Source: Chiua virens
Taxonomy: Eukaryota > Basidiomycota > Agaricomycetes > Boletales > Boletaceae
Assembly (NCBI GenBank): GCA_019787685.1
Contig: JAHNUO010000013.1
Location: 1,178,001 to 1,242,000 of the forward strand
DNA: 64,000 bases
Direction of reading: 5' to 3'
A program made the position numbers and the translations under genes. Below, in pieces: positions 52,795 through 63,215 of this stretch; within the stretch, counting starts at the first letter, position 1; each line of letters starts with the position of its first letter. The notes under the pieces were generated by a model, which worked only from the letters and a program-made list of their open reading frames with translations, had not been told where the DNA came from and ran no database searches.

Positions 52795-53712
52795 ATGTCT
52801 AGTGAGGCAGTCGAGCTTCGCCTTGGAAAACCCTCCACCTTTGACGTGTCCTATGACCATGCCATCCCCTGGCTCAATGACGTCGCCACCTATCTCTTCG
52901 TCAACGATCCTATCTATGATACGGACAACAAACGTGTCGCCTTTGCCCTCTCTTTCATGACTGAAGGGTCAGCCAAAACCTGGGCTGATACCTTCCACGC
53001 CAAGTCCATCCCACTCCGCTCCTTCGGGACATGGGGCGATTGGCAAACAGAGTTCCGAAAGGACTTCGAACACCACGACACCAAGGGTGACACAATCGCC
53101 TGGCTCTCCACCACCCGCATCACCAAGAACAAAGACGTCCCCTCCTTCATCTCCTCCTTCCGCAATAAAGTCGCCACCGCAGGGCTTACCAGCTCTGACT
53201 CTGTCCTCATCAACTTCTTCGCAGCCGGCCTTCCTCCATCTCTCATGAGGCACATCCAAGGCATGGACACGGTCCCTACCACAATCGACAAGTGGTATAC
53301 CCAAGCTGTGCATTTCAAAACCCAATGGGAACACGCCGACGAGATTGCCTGTCAAAACAAGAAACCCGCTGCTGCCATCGTTTTCCACGACAACCCTCCT
53401 CGCAAGAAGGAGCGAGACCCTGACGCCATGGACGTAGACGCTGTCCACATCCCTCCCAAGATGACCAAAGCAGAGCACAAGCGATGCTTCGAGAAGAACC
53501 TCTACTTCTGGTGCCACCAACCCAGCCATTGCATCTCCTCTTGCCCGGTCTTCATGACCAAAACCTTGACGACTCCCGCACCCACCACTAAGAAGGTGCG
53601 GAAAGCAGAACCTAAACAAGAGCCCATCCCCTCTCTTGTCAAAGTAGAAGACAATGACGACAACGACGCTATGAGCGTCAACAAGGTGACCACTCCGGTC
53701 ACGGGTTTTTAA
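52795..53712 (+). CDS. element A Gag
   Basis: A structural Gag protein. MSSEAVELRLGKPSTFDVSY, then WLNDVATYLFVNDPIYDTDN, FALSFMTEGSAKTWADTFHA, RSFGTWGDWQTEFRKDFEHH and SFRNKVATAGLTSSDSVLIN form the retrotransposon-Gag capsid domain, which is shared with element C. Near the C-terminus is a degenerate zinc knuckle, YFWCHQPSHCISSC, with Tyr in place of the first Cys. The Met at 52795 is chosen because C has the same Met. The upstream ATG at 52705 equals ACG in C, so it likely arose by a C-to-T change. In C the frame stays open upstream of this Met, so the ancestral Gag may have been longer. Gag ends at taa 53710-53712 on a -1 slippery sequence. Confidence 0.85.
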   Translation: MSSEAVELRLGKPSTFDVSYDHAIPWLNDVATYLFVNDPIYDTDNKRVAFALSFMTEGSAKTWADTFHAKSIPLRSFGTWGDWQTEFRKDFEHHDTKGDTIAWLSTTRITKNKDVPSFISSFRNKVATAGLTSSDSVLINFFAAGLPPSLMRHIQGMDTVPTTIDKWYTQAVHFKTQWEHADEIACQNKKPAAAIVFHDNPPRKKERDPDAMDVDAVHIPPKMTKAEHKRCFEKNLYFWCHQPSHCISSCPVFMTKTLTTPAPTTKKVRKAEPKQEPIPSLVKVEDNDDNDAMSVNKVTTPVTGF

Positions 53713-53744
53713 GGAGGAAGACTGATTCGACGCCAGTATCTTCC
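53703..53744 (+). promoter_or_regulatory. -1 ribosomal frameshift signal between gag and pol of element A
   Basis: The slippery heptamer G GGT TTT (53703-53709) is the last sense codons of gag before TAA. Six bases on, a stem-loop can form (GGAAGA-CTG at 53716-53724 with CAG-TA-TCTTCC at 53734-53744). A -1 slip leads straight into the open pol frame (TTA AGG AGG). Confidence 0.75.
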
Positions 53745-56700
53745 CATTCTCATACCCATGTACTAGTAGCTGAGCTCTCATCCCAATCTATGCAAATTCC
53801 CATTAGATTGAACGCTACTAGTACCTCGCAAGACGTCAACACCTGCGCCCTCATCGATTCTGGGGCCGGAATCAACTGTATCGACTGGCATTTCGTCCAG
53901 AAGAACAAGTTCCCCAAGGAGCGCCTTCCGAAACCCACCCCGGTTAGGAACATGGATGCTACCATGAACAAGAATGGTGACATCAAATTCACCACCACCC
54001 TCCTAATTGCTCTTGGCGGAGTACTCCAACGCATAAAGTTCCACATCATCCACTGTGGTTCTGAGAATGTAATCCTCGGACTCCCTTGGCTTAAGGCGAC
54101 CAACCCTGTTATCAACTGGGTCGCCAAAACCATTTCCATCTCTGCTCCCAAACCCGACCTCCCACTGATCACCACCAACGAACCTCGTCACTCCACCAAG
54201 CTTGCTCACCCACCACCGAACCGTCCAGTTCGCCACCTCAACACCGATCCCATCTGGGATGGAAAACTCTACGATTACCTTGACACCCAGCAGGACCATC
54301 ACTTCACGATCGGCGCTGTTCAACACTCTGTGAACCGCGTCATGTGCGCGGGGCGTCGCTTCATTTGGACCACTCAACCTGAGAAGCTCACCAATGCCAC
54401 TTCCCTTGCAGCTGTGGCTCCAAAAGCCAAAGTCACTCTCCCTTCGGAATACCTGGAATTCGAATCCGTATTCGCAAAGGAACCCTTCAACCAGATGCCC
54501 CCATCCTGATCCTGCGACCATGAGATCCACCTCAAGGACTCATTCCAACCCAAAGTTGGGAAAGTTTACCCCTTGTCTCCCAATAAATGGAAAGCTACCA
54601 ATGAATTCATCGACGAACACCTCGCCAACGGTAAGATCTGTCCCTCTAACTCCCCACAGGCCTCTCCCTTCTTCTTCGTCAAGAAAAAGGATGGCAAACT
54701 CCGACCCTGTCAAGATTACCGTTACATGAATGAACATACCGTCCGTGACGCCTATCCCTTGCCCTTGATCACCGACCTCATCAACAAACTCAAGGACGCC
54801 AAGCTTTTCACCAAGTTTGACGTCCAATGGGGTTACAACAATGTCCGAATCAAAGATGGACATCAATGGAAGGCCGCCTTCATCACTCATCGTGGTCTCT
54901 TCGAACCCACAGTCATGTTCTTTGGACTGACCAACTCGCCCACCACCTTCCAATGGTTCATGAACAACTCCTTCCGTGATATGATTGCTAAAGGATGGCT
55001 CGTTATCTACATGGACAACCTCCTAATCTTCTCTGAGAACGAGGCTGAACACATGGAACGCACCAAACACGTTCTTGCCTGCATGAAGGAGCTCGACCTT
55101 CACCTCAAGCTCAAGAAATGCCACTTTGCCACCATGGAGGTCGAATACCTCGGCATGATCACTCGCCCCGGTGAACTCGCCATGGACCCCATCAAGGTCG
55201 CTGGCATCGCTGATTGGCCAACTCCCACCAAGCTCAAGGACATTCGATCGTTCATGGGCTTCGCCAACTTCTACCATCGGTTTATCCCCAACTACTCGAC
55301 CATCACTCGACCCCTTGTCGATCTCACAAAGAAAGATGCCCCTTGGACTTGGGGACCTCCCCAGGTCAACGCCTTTGAACGCCTCAAAAAGGCCTTCACC
55401 ACAGATCTGGTTCTCCGGTTCCCTGACACCTCTCGACCCTTTGCCATCGCTATGGATGCCTCTAAATACGCAACCGGCGGTGTACTCCTCCAGACCGATA
55501 TCAACGGTGACTGGAAACCTTGCTCCTACCTTTTGCAGTCCTTCAATGCTGTAGAACGAAACTACGACATCTACGATTGCGAACTCCTTGCGGTCATCAG
55601 ATCCCTCAAGGCTTGGCGCCACCACCTTCGTGGCAGCACACACCCCGTTACGGTCTTCTCCGACCACAAGAACTTGACGTACTTCTGTCAACCTCAAAAC
55701 TTGAATTGCCAACAAGCTCGTTGGCTCCTTGACCTCGCCGACTTCGATCTGACATTCTCCCACGTCCCTGGGAAACTCCTTGATGGTCCTGATGCACTCT
55801 CTCGCCGTCCTGATCATATCACCTCTGACTCCGATAATGAGAATGTCACCCTCCTTCCCAACAATGTATTCATCAATCTTGTTACCCTCGACCTCCAATC
55901 ACTCATCGCCAAATCATCGGCCGATGACCCCCTCATCCTCAACACCTTGAACGCTATGGATGGCGGTCTCCTGTCGTCCTTCCACACCCGCCTCTCCGAC
56001 TGGAAATACGACACTGGTATCCTGACCTATCAGGGCCATGTCTATGTTCCCCCCGACCTGAACCTCTGGCAACAAATCATTGCTCGACACCATGACTCTC
56101 ACTCCGCCAGACACCCCGGCTTCTTGAAAACTCGTCAGCTCGTCGCTGCCGAATTCTGGTGGCTGGGCCTTGCCTCCTTCGTCTGCTCCTATGTCTCCGG
56201 TTGCACCGCCTGCCAGCAGCAGAAGGTCAACACACACCCAACCACGCCACCTCTCTCTCCGATCCCCTCCACATGTTCTCGCCCCTTCCAGAACATCTCC
56301 GTGGATCTCATCACAGACTTGCCCACCTCCGCGGAGGGCTATGATTCCCTTATGGTCATGGTCAACCACGGCCTTATGAAGGGGGTAATTCTTTGCCCCA
56401 CTGTGAAAACTGCTGACTCTGCGGGTATAGCATACCTTTTTTCCACAAGGTATACACGTGTTTCGGCCTCTACGACAAAATAATCTCCGATCGCAGACCG
56501 CAATTCACTTCCGCCTTCGCCAAGGAACTCACTCGACTCATTGGCTACCACCTCTCCCTCTCCACCGCCTATCACCCTCAATCTGACGGAGAAACGGAAC
56601 ACGTCAACCAAGAAGTTGAAACCTATCTGCGCATGTATTGCCAGAATAACCCTGCATCTTGGGCCAATCTACTCCCTATGGCCGAATTTGCACACAACCA

Positions 56701-57376
56701 CCACCCTCACTCCATCACGGGAAAATCACCCTTCTTCCTGATGATGGGCTATGAACCCCAACCCCTACCTGCTATCATAGCAGAAACCAAACTCCCTGCC
56801 ATTGAGGAACGCCTCAAAACCCTCTCCGTGGCTCATGACAAAGCCCTCGCTGCCCACGAACTTGCTCGTCAGGCCATGAAAGCCCGCTCCTTCAAGAAGT
56901 TCAAACCCTTCGTCAAAGGAGACCAGGTCTGGCTAGAAGCCCACAATTTGAAACGGGAACTCATCTCCCCGAAACTCGCATCTTGCCAAGAAGGACCCTT
57001 TACCATCACGGAAGTCCTCTCTCCAGTCACCTACCGCCTCCACCTTCCCAAGACCTGGAAAATCCACCCGGTCTTCCATGCTTCCCTGTTATCGCCCTAT
57101 CACGAGACAGAAACATACAGTCCGAATTTCCTGAAACCACCACCTGACCTTATCTCAGGAGAAGAAGAATACAAGATTGAGCAGATCTTAAAACACAACA
57201 AGAACCCATGGAACCGCAAGTTCCTGATCCAATGGAAAGGGTATTCCGCCTCTGATGGCTCTTGGGAGCCCAAATCCAATTTAGGAAACGCCAAGGATAC
57301 GGTCGACGCATATAAGCACACCCACCCCAAGGACTTTCCCTCCATCTGCTCCATCTCCACCCAACCACCACCTTGA
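53709..57376 (+). pseudogene. element A Pol: protease, RT, RNase H, integrase, chromodomain
   Basis: The polyprotein is entered by -1 frameshift. Protease: CALIDSGAGINCIDW and NVILGLPWLK. RT: KKKDGKLRPCQDYRYMNEHT, LFTKFDVQWGYNNVRI, and the active site VIYMDNLLIFS, where the second Asp is Asn. RNase H: FAIAMDASKYATGGVL, YDCELLAVIRSLKAW, VFSDHKNL. Integrase: HHDSHSARH...CTACQQQK zinc finger, VDLITDLP, IISDRRPQF and GETEHVNQEVETYL supply the DDE residues. Chromodomain at the end: EEEYKIEQILKHNKNPWNRK, FLIQWKGYSASDGSWEP. Breaks: TGA at 54507-54509 (CGA expected), and one base lost from the T run at 56437-56442, moving the rest to another frame. Confidence 0.88.
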
Positions 57377-57427
57377 CCACCCCACTCCCCGCTCAGACCA
57401 CCACCACCTGTCTCCGTCAAGGCTATT

Positions 57428-58369
57428 ATGTCCTACCGGTCCTGCTCTACCCCCGACTTCGAAAACAAAATTATCCACTTGGTCCCTGTCTTCATACCCA
57501 CTGCATCCATCCCGTACTGCCCACTCCCACCACCGGCCACACCCATCACCAATGTCTCCTCCCTCTCCTCCAAATCCTCCCTCACAGAGTCCACCCGACC
57601 CCCTTCTCCAGCTGTTTCAGCAGCTGTGAGCGCAGGATGGGGAGTGCCTTCTCAATGGCCTGCTCCTACTTCTATTCCTGACTCTATTTGTCCTCCTATC
57701 GTGTCGGTAGATCTCCCCTACCACTCTCACACCATTCGCTCTTCCACCTCGACCCCCAAGTACTTTCACCGCATGTGCAAACTCATCCTAGACCCCACGA
57801 TGGCTTTCCCCATCGAACACCATCTCGACTTGAACTCCCCCCTGAATGCCCTCTACCTGGCATACCTCCAATGCGAGCGCCTTACTTTCGTCCAATCCGA
57901 CCTACTTGGTCAAGACCGTCACAACCGCCTCCTTTTGGCCGTCACCGGCCAGATCCATGACCACATCCGCGCCTACTTAGAACACATCCTTCATCAAATG
58001 CAGATGGGAGAGTTTCTTGAAGACCTCCACCGCTACCAAGCGGAACTCACCCTATGCGTTCATCACCCAACCCCAACACCTGCCCCATCAACCCCATCTG
58101 CCTCCTCGGAACCCTTTACCGAGGCCGAGATGATTGCCTCGAACTGCACCGAAGCCGAACACCTGTTTCGGACTGGTCAGGTATCCCTCCCCAACGACCA
58201 TCCCCACTACCATGAGGCCTGTTTTGAGTGTCAAAAACTCGGACACATCCGCATCGAATGTGGCATGTATCAATGCCCCATTTGCCTCACCTGGTCCCCC
58301 GGTCATATCCAATCCCGGTGCCCTGGACGACCTCCTCGGGTACACGCTTGCATCCCCCTGGCCGACTGA
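57428..58369 (+). CDS. element A third ORF with two zinc knuckles
   Basis: A 313-codon open frame between pol and the 3' LTR, uninterrupted although pol is broken. The N-terminal part is Ser/Thr/Pro-rich. A helical middle (KLILDPTMAFPIEHHLDLNS, ALYLAYLQCERLTFVQSDLL, FLEDLHRYQAELTL) follows. The C-terminus has two Cys-His motifs: CFECQKLGHIRIEC (CX2CX4HX4C) and CPICLTWSPGHIQSRC (CX2CX6HX4C). No function is known to me. A nucleic-acid-binding accessory protein, or a captured gag-like segment, is plausible. Confidence 0.7.
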   Translation: MSYRSCSTPDFENKIIHLVPVFIPTASIPYCPLPPPATPITNVSSLSSKSSLTESTRPPSPAVSAAVSAGWGVPSQWPAPTSIPDSICPPIVSVDLPYHSHTIRSSTSTPKYFHRMCKLILDPTMAFPIEHHLDLNSPLNALYLAYLQCERLTFVQSDLLGQDRHNRLLLAVTGQIHDHIRAYLEHILHQMQMGEFLEDLHRYQAELTLCVHHPTPTPAPSTPSASSEPFTEAEMIASNCTEAEHLFRTGQVSLPNDHPHYHEACFECQKLGHIRIECGMYQCPICLTWSPGHIQSRCPGRPPRVHACIPLAD

Positions 58370-58687
58370 CTTCTTCCTGTCACCACCAGAGCCACTTGGA
58401 GCCGACGCTCCCCTCGCCCTGCCATCCTCTCCACTTCGTCCTCGTCAACAAACTCGTCTTCGTCATCCCACCGTAACCGCCGCACCGTACTCCCTGTACC
58501 CCCACCTCAATGAGCCCGCTGCTCTGTGCCCCGATGTTCCGCGTCTCTTGATCGACGCTCGGCGTCCCCATGTGATGACCCCATTGACAACGAGGGTTAC
58601 GCCAATATCACAGGTAGCCCTGTCAGGGATTCATTCAATTTCTAGAGATGATCTTCGCATGGTGCTTTGATCGTACTCCGGGGGTAA

Positions 58688-59417
58688 TGTTACAATTTCT
58701 TTCTTTTCCTTGTTTCACTTGTACTACTTTGCTTTACTTGATACCTAGGTATCTTTGTACGCTCATCCGTACACATTTCATCTTACGTAACCCAGCATCG
58801 GCGTTACCCGTATGCTTACTCTTCTCTTTCTCGTCATCATCCGATGGCATCGCACTTAGTCATTTCACCTTCGTCATTGTCCATTGCCTTCACATCGTAC
58901 GATTTCCCTTTTGGCCTTTCTTCCGTTCTGCTCTTCGTGGCCACCCCTTTTGGATATCGTGCACTCCCCTTTTGGCCCTTCGCTCTTCCGTTCTTCTGGC
59001 CTACTCCTTTTAGTTACTTGGTCCATGCATGATTCTTGTAGTATAAATACCTCGCAGCGATACTCTTGTACACTAGTCTTGATCTCCGCAATCTAGCTGA
59101 GTATCCCTGCCTCCACTCGGGAACCCCCCCTGTGACTTCCTTGATCCTTGACCCTCGACACCTACGGCCAACACCTAGGTTCCACCTCGATAACAAGAGG
59201 AAGACCCTTGGTCCTTCAGGTATAGATTCCCAACAGGACGCTCTCAGCAATGCCTGAGTTCTAACTTGTCTCCACTGTTGGCAACACGCTAACAGCAGTC
59301 CTCCTTGAACTCTTGCAGCGCGCCACGTATCAAGTGGTGGTTGTTCGAGTTATCGTAGCCACTTGATCCTTAGTGCTTTTGCGGCTACGCTAGGTCCTAC
59401 CTGGATCTATCATAACA
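58688..59417 (+). repeat. 3' LTR of element A
   Basis: 730 bases, TGTTACAATTT start and CTATCATAACA end, with TATAAATA at 59042. Its R-region 11-mer AGTCTTGATCT is at 59075-59085. Differences from the 5' LTR are mostly at CpG positions. Confidence 0.92.
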
Positions 59418-59422
59418 ACCTG

Positions 59423-61227
59423 AGCTATAGCAGGAGATCTGTGACCAGTTACGCATCATACTACTGGATCACCATCCTAATGACCCATATTCCATGGATG
59501 ATTCCATGAAGGCAGCCACTTTCCTTCTAATGGGTTCTACATTCCGCCCGACATTCACCCCCACGCTCAGTCCCCCCCCGTTCACCTCTACATATCAACT
59601 ACCACGTCAACCGACTCAAATACCCGCACCACCCGCATCAACGTACTGACCAACCGCACCTATTCCTTCATACTCGCCAGCTCCTACAGTGAAGGTAGAG
59701 ACAAACCAAACCTCACGTACCTCATCCGCTTGCAAGTTCTGCGGTGGACCCAGCCATTATATGCATTCTTGCCCTATCTGCATTGAATACCTCAATACAG
59801 CGAAGGTGGTCAGAGGGTCAGATAACAAGCTCTACATGCTGGACGGCTCTAACATCCCTCGAGTGCCGGGTGGACAATGTTTCAAGGACGGTGTCGACTA
59901 TGCATGGGCCAATAACCAACTGGTTCACCCTCCTGTCACATCCACGTCATCCAGCAGTACTACCAGGGACTTACCCCCACATATCACGGCAGGCATTCTA
60001 TCATCTGCGCATCCGGGAACACCAGCAGTCCTAGACATTGAACCAGCCGCCTTTGCACTCACGGAAACAGATAAGGAAAGTGAACCTCTATCCATAGTAG
60101 CTGACCTGGATTTCCAGCTGTACATTGCACAGGCTTGGGCTATGTTCCAGGCAGATAAGGCAACCAAGGACAAGGGTAAGCATGTTCGGTTTGATGGCGT
60201 ATATATGCCACCTCGGAAACTAAACAATTGGTTGGCCACGGTGTCTGAGGAGATCATCTCGCCAGAGTTACAGACTGCCAAAGAAGCTAACCCCCAATCA
60301 TCATCATCATCTACACCATCACGCTCCCCACCAGCCTCGTCACCTGCACCCGCATCTGCAATAGCCGGACCATCCGGTTCTTCCTCTTCTAGTCATGCCA
60401 ACGACAAAAGTAATCCTCCTTTCCGCGCAGCACAAACTAACCCCTTGTTTAACCCTATGACGCAATATAGGTACTCGTTTCCGCTTGAGGATGACTCAGC
60501 TCCACAACGAGTGTTGGACCGAGTCCTGGATACAAGTATACCCATGCCTGTTAAAGATTTATTTGCAGTCACACCAGAGTTCTGAAAACAATTTCGGGAC
60601 CTTACTACCACTAAATGAGTTATGACTAACCTATCCACTCATGCTGTGCAGGTAAACAAGCTTGCGGGTCTCGACCTGTTTGCGATTGAATGCGAATATG
60701 GCGACCGGATAAACAGAAACGATGATGGACTCATAGTGGCACATCACAGTCTTCCCCTTCGGTCAATCGAGGCCAAGATAGGAGAATCTGGACAACCCAT
60801 CTGATGTGTCTTGGACTCTGGGTCCAAGATTGTCGCAATGCCCAAACATATCTGGGAGACACTTGGTATCCCAATTCGGTCAGATCACACGATGAATATG
60901 TCATTCACCAACACAAGTGTTGACAAAACAGTGGGGGTACTGGAGAACCTATCCGTAGACTTTGGTATGGGCGATGTGATGCTTCAGGTCCAGATTCTGG
61001 CCAGGGCAAACTTTGACCTATTGCTTGGACGACTGTTTCATTGCCTCATGAGTGTGACTACTGATGATTACCTGGATGGAGCACAGATGATTACGCTGCA
61101 CAACCCTAACACGGGGAAGCAATTCTCTTTGTCTACTCGGGCGTGGACGGAAGGATGCCCCCGTTGCCGAGAAAAGAAACAGTGTAACAGCCATCAGACT
61201 GTTGTTGAAATGGACTTGGGTTTTTAG
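59423..61227 (+). pseudogene. element B gag C-terminus, zinc knuckle and aspartic protease
   Basis: One continuous frame broken by TAG (59428) and TGA (59647, 60583, 60616, 60802). It contains the Gag CCHC knuckle CKFCGGPSHYMHSC, a Ser/Pro-rich linker, then the protease: LDSGSKIVAMPKHIW (DSG active site) and FDLLLGRLFH (the hydrophobic-Gly second motif). The CCHC spacing is CX2CX4HX4C, the canonical form. Reading every TGA as CGA gives sensible Arg residues, for example TPEF-R-KQF. Confidence 0.75.
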
Positions 61228-61274
61228 CTATCGATGATCCATATACCAATCGGGGAGATTTCAATCTTCTATCC

Positions 61275-62597
61275 GTGTCACATCCGGTTTCATTTTTTTT
61301 TAAACTGTCATTTGTTTCATCTCTCTATTTCCTGACTTCTTACACATGGCTTCTGCCTCTTTTGATCGGACCAGTCCCGCCTTCAACCAATTACTCATTT
61401 TTATCATCCATGTGTACAGACCCTAATCCAGACATTCTTTCTGCTATCACTTCCATTTATTCGTATGATACCATTTTGCACACACTGGTTTATAAACCAG
61501 TAGCACATAAAGTTCGGTCGGTAGTTGTTCCTACCGGGGAGGAGTTTCGTATCACACAATCTCTGCCGGACAATCCTATCGCCGGACTGAAACCTTTACC
61601 TACTTGTCCACCTGACTTTATCCCTGGACAACATTTCACACAGGAACGCGCTGATGCTTTAGATCTTGACCCGGCTAACTGGCTATGGCCAGAAGAAGTC
61701 AAATTAATCTGACGGATCATCCACAAACACAAAACGGCCTTTGCTTGGATACCAACCGAGCAGGGCCATCTCCTCGAACAATATTTCCCCCCTGTCAAAA
61801 TTCCTACCATACCTCATATGCCTTGGATACTGTGAAACATCCCAGTCCCCCCTGCAATGTGGGCTGACACGATTCAGATTATCAAGGACTGGATTGCGTC
61901 TGGTGTATGAACCCTCGACATCTGCCTATCAATCGCAGTGGTTTTGTGTCCTAAAACAGGACGGTAAATCACTATGACTCGTCCACAACTTGCAGCTGCT
62001 GAATGCAGTCACAATCCGGGACTCTTCTACCCCACCCCTCGTCGAACACTTTGCGGAATCTTTTGCCGGATATGCAGTATACGGGATGATGGACTTGTTT
62101 GCCGGATACGACCAACATCCATTACACCCGGATTCATGTGACCTCACCACTTTCAACAGTCCAATGGGTCCGCACCAGCTCACTACGGTACCCATGGGGT
62201 ACACAAATGTGGTACAAATCTATCAGGCTGACATGTCGTTTATTTTGCAGGACGAGATACCTCGTTATACCTATCCATTCATAGATGATCTGCCAGTCAA
62301 AACAGTCTCGACCCGCTACCAAAATCCGGATGGCTCTTATGAAACCATTGCAGAAAACCCGGGTATTTGTCGCTTCATCTGGGAGCACCTCCTCGTAGTC
62401 CATCGCATCCTACAACGACTACAAAACATTGGAGTAACGGTATCCGCTAAGAAATTCGTACTCGCAGCACCAGATGCAACCATAGTTGGACACAAGTGTA
62501 CGGCTGATGGCCGTATCCCTCATGAAAAGAAGGTACAAAAAATCCATGACTGGCCCAAGTGTCAGAACCTTACGCAAGTATGTGGATTCTTAGGTGT
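61275..62597 (+). pseudogene. element B reverse transcriptase, truncated
   Basis: YKPVAHKVRSVVVPTGEEFR, DFIPGQHFTQERADALDLDP, LLEQYFPPVKIPTIPHMPW, then VYEPSTSAYQSQWFCVLKQD, LRDS-type finger, FAGYAVYGMMDLFAGYDQHP, FNSPMGPHQLTTVPMGYTN and the active-site block YPFIDDLPVK. The FIDD active site is intact as written. Lesions are TGA at 61710, 61833 and 61975 and a one-base frame change near 61905. It ends at VCGFLGV, where the LTR of element C begins at 62598. RNase H and integrase must lie past the window or be lost. Confidence 0.78.
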
Positions 62598-63215
62598 TGT
62601 TACAACTTTTCTCTTTTGCCTTGTCGATTCCATTTCCAATGGACTCTTACCTTAGCTCTTCCGCTCTATGACCCACTCCCCGTACTTGCGGAGATCATAT
62701 CGCTCCATAGCATGGTAGCTTCTTTGTTTCTCGATCAGTCGTCGTGGCACGACTCCCTCTTCTCACGAAGTATCCCCACTTCACCTTTGTTCCCTTTACT
62801 TAGTCTTTCCCTTCGTTGGAACACCCTTTTATATCAAACGTATATAACTCGCAGCGATACTCCCACTGTAGTTCAGTAGTTACCGCAATCTAGCTGAGTA
62901 TCTCTGCTCCACTCGGACCAATCCTTGTGACCACTCGACCAGGGACTTCTCTCGTCGTCCCTTGACCCAACACTCGGACTCTTCGTAGTCAACCCTCGAC
63001 CCTCGACCGTCCCTCGGGTATAGATTCCCAACAGGACAACTCTCAGCAACGCCTGAGTTTTCACTCGTCTCTCTGGTAGCAATCCGCTGACCAGAAACCC
63101 TCGTTCAACTCTTCAGCGCACCACGTATCAAGTGGTGGTTGTTTGAGTTATCGCAGCCACTTGGTACTTGGCGCTTTTGCGGCTACGTTAGGTCCTACCC
63201 GGAACTACCGTAACA
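62598..63215 (+). repeat. 5' LTR of element C
   Basis: 618 bases. The first half differs from A's LTR, while the second half shares CCGCAATCTAGCTGAGTATC, TATAGATTCCCAACAGGAC and the 3' hairpin. No partner LTR is in the window. Confidence 0.8.

Larger units (their letters stand above)
51677..59417 (+). mobile_element. Ty3/Gypsy chromovirus element A, full length
   Basis: Two 730-base LTRs (TGTTA...TAACA) bound gag, pol with protease, reverse transcriptase, RNase H, integrase and chromodomain, and an extra 3' ORF. It lies inside element B. The pentamer ACCTG occurs at both junctions (51674-51678 and 59418-59422). Removing the element plus one ACCTG rejoins B's gag frame. Self-priming complementarity and an integrase chromodomain point to the Tf1/sushi type of chromovirus. 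It is defective: TGA at 54507, a lost base at the T run 56437-56442, and YMDN in place of YMDD. Confidence 0.9.
50744..62597 (+). mobile_element. Ty3/Gypsy retrotransposon B, host of insertions A and C, CpG-decayed
   Basis: An old retrotransposon split by element A (51677-59417) and truncated by element C (from 62598). Gag start, zinc knuckle, aspartic protease and reverse transcriptase appear in order. The gag frame continues across the A insertion: NGLYLNGFPP before it, then EL, a stop and QEICDQLRIILLDHH after it. The family is the agaricomycete group with YKPVAHKVR and FIDDLPVK signatures. In-frame stops are TGA at 51498, 51585, 59647, 60583, 60616, 60802, 61710, 61833 and 61975, and TAG at 59428. 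The left boundary is uncertain. Confidence 0.75.

Noticed and set aside
60583..61977. TGA recoded as an amino acid in element B
   Set aside because: Host genes end at TGA normally, and every TGA is explained by C-to-T change of CGA.
62598..63215. Element C LTR as the 3' LTR of element B
   Set aside because: B's RT is cut mid-domain at this point, and the sequence after the LTR is a leader and gag related to A, so it is the 5' end of a new element.
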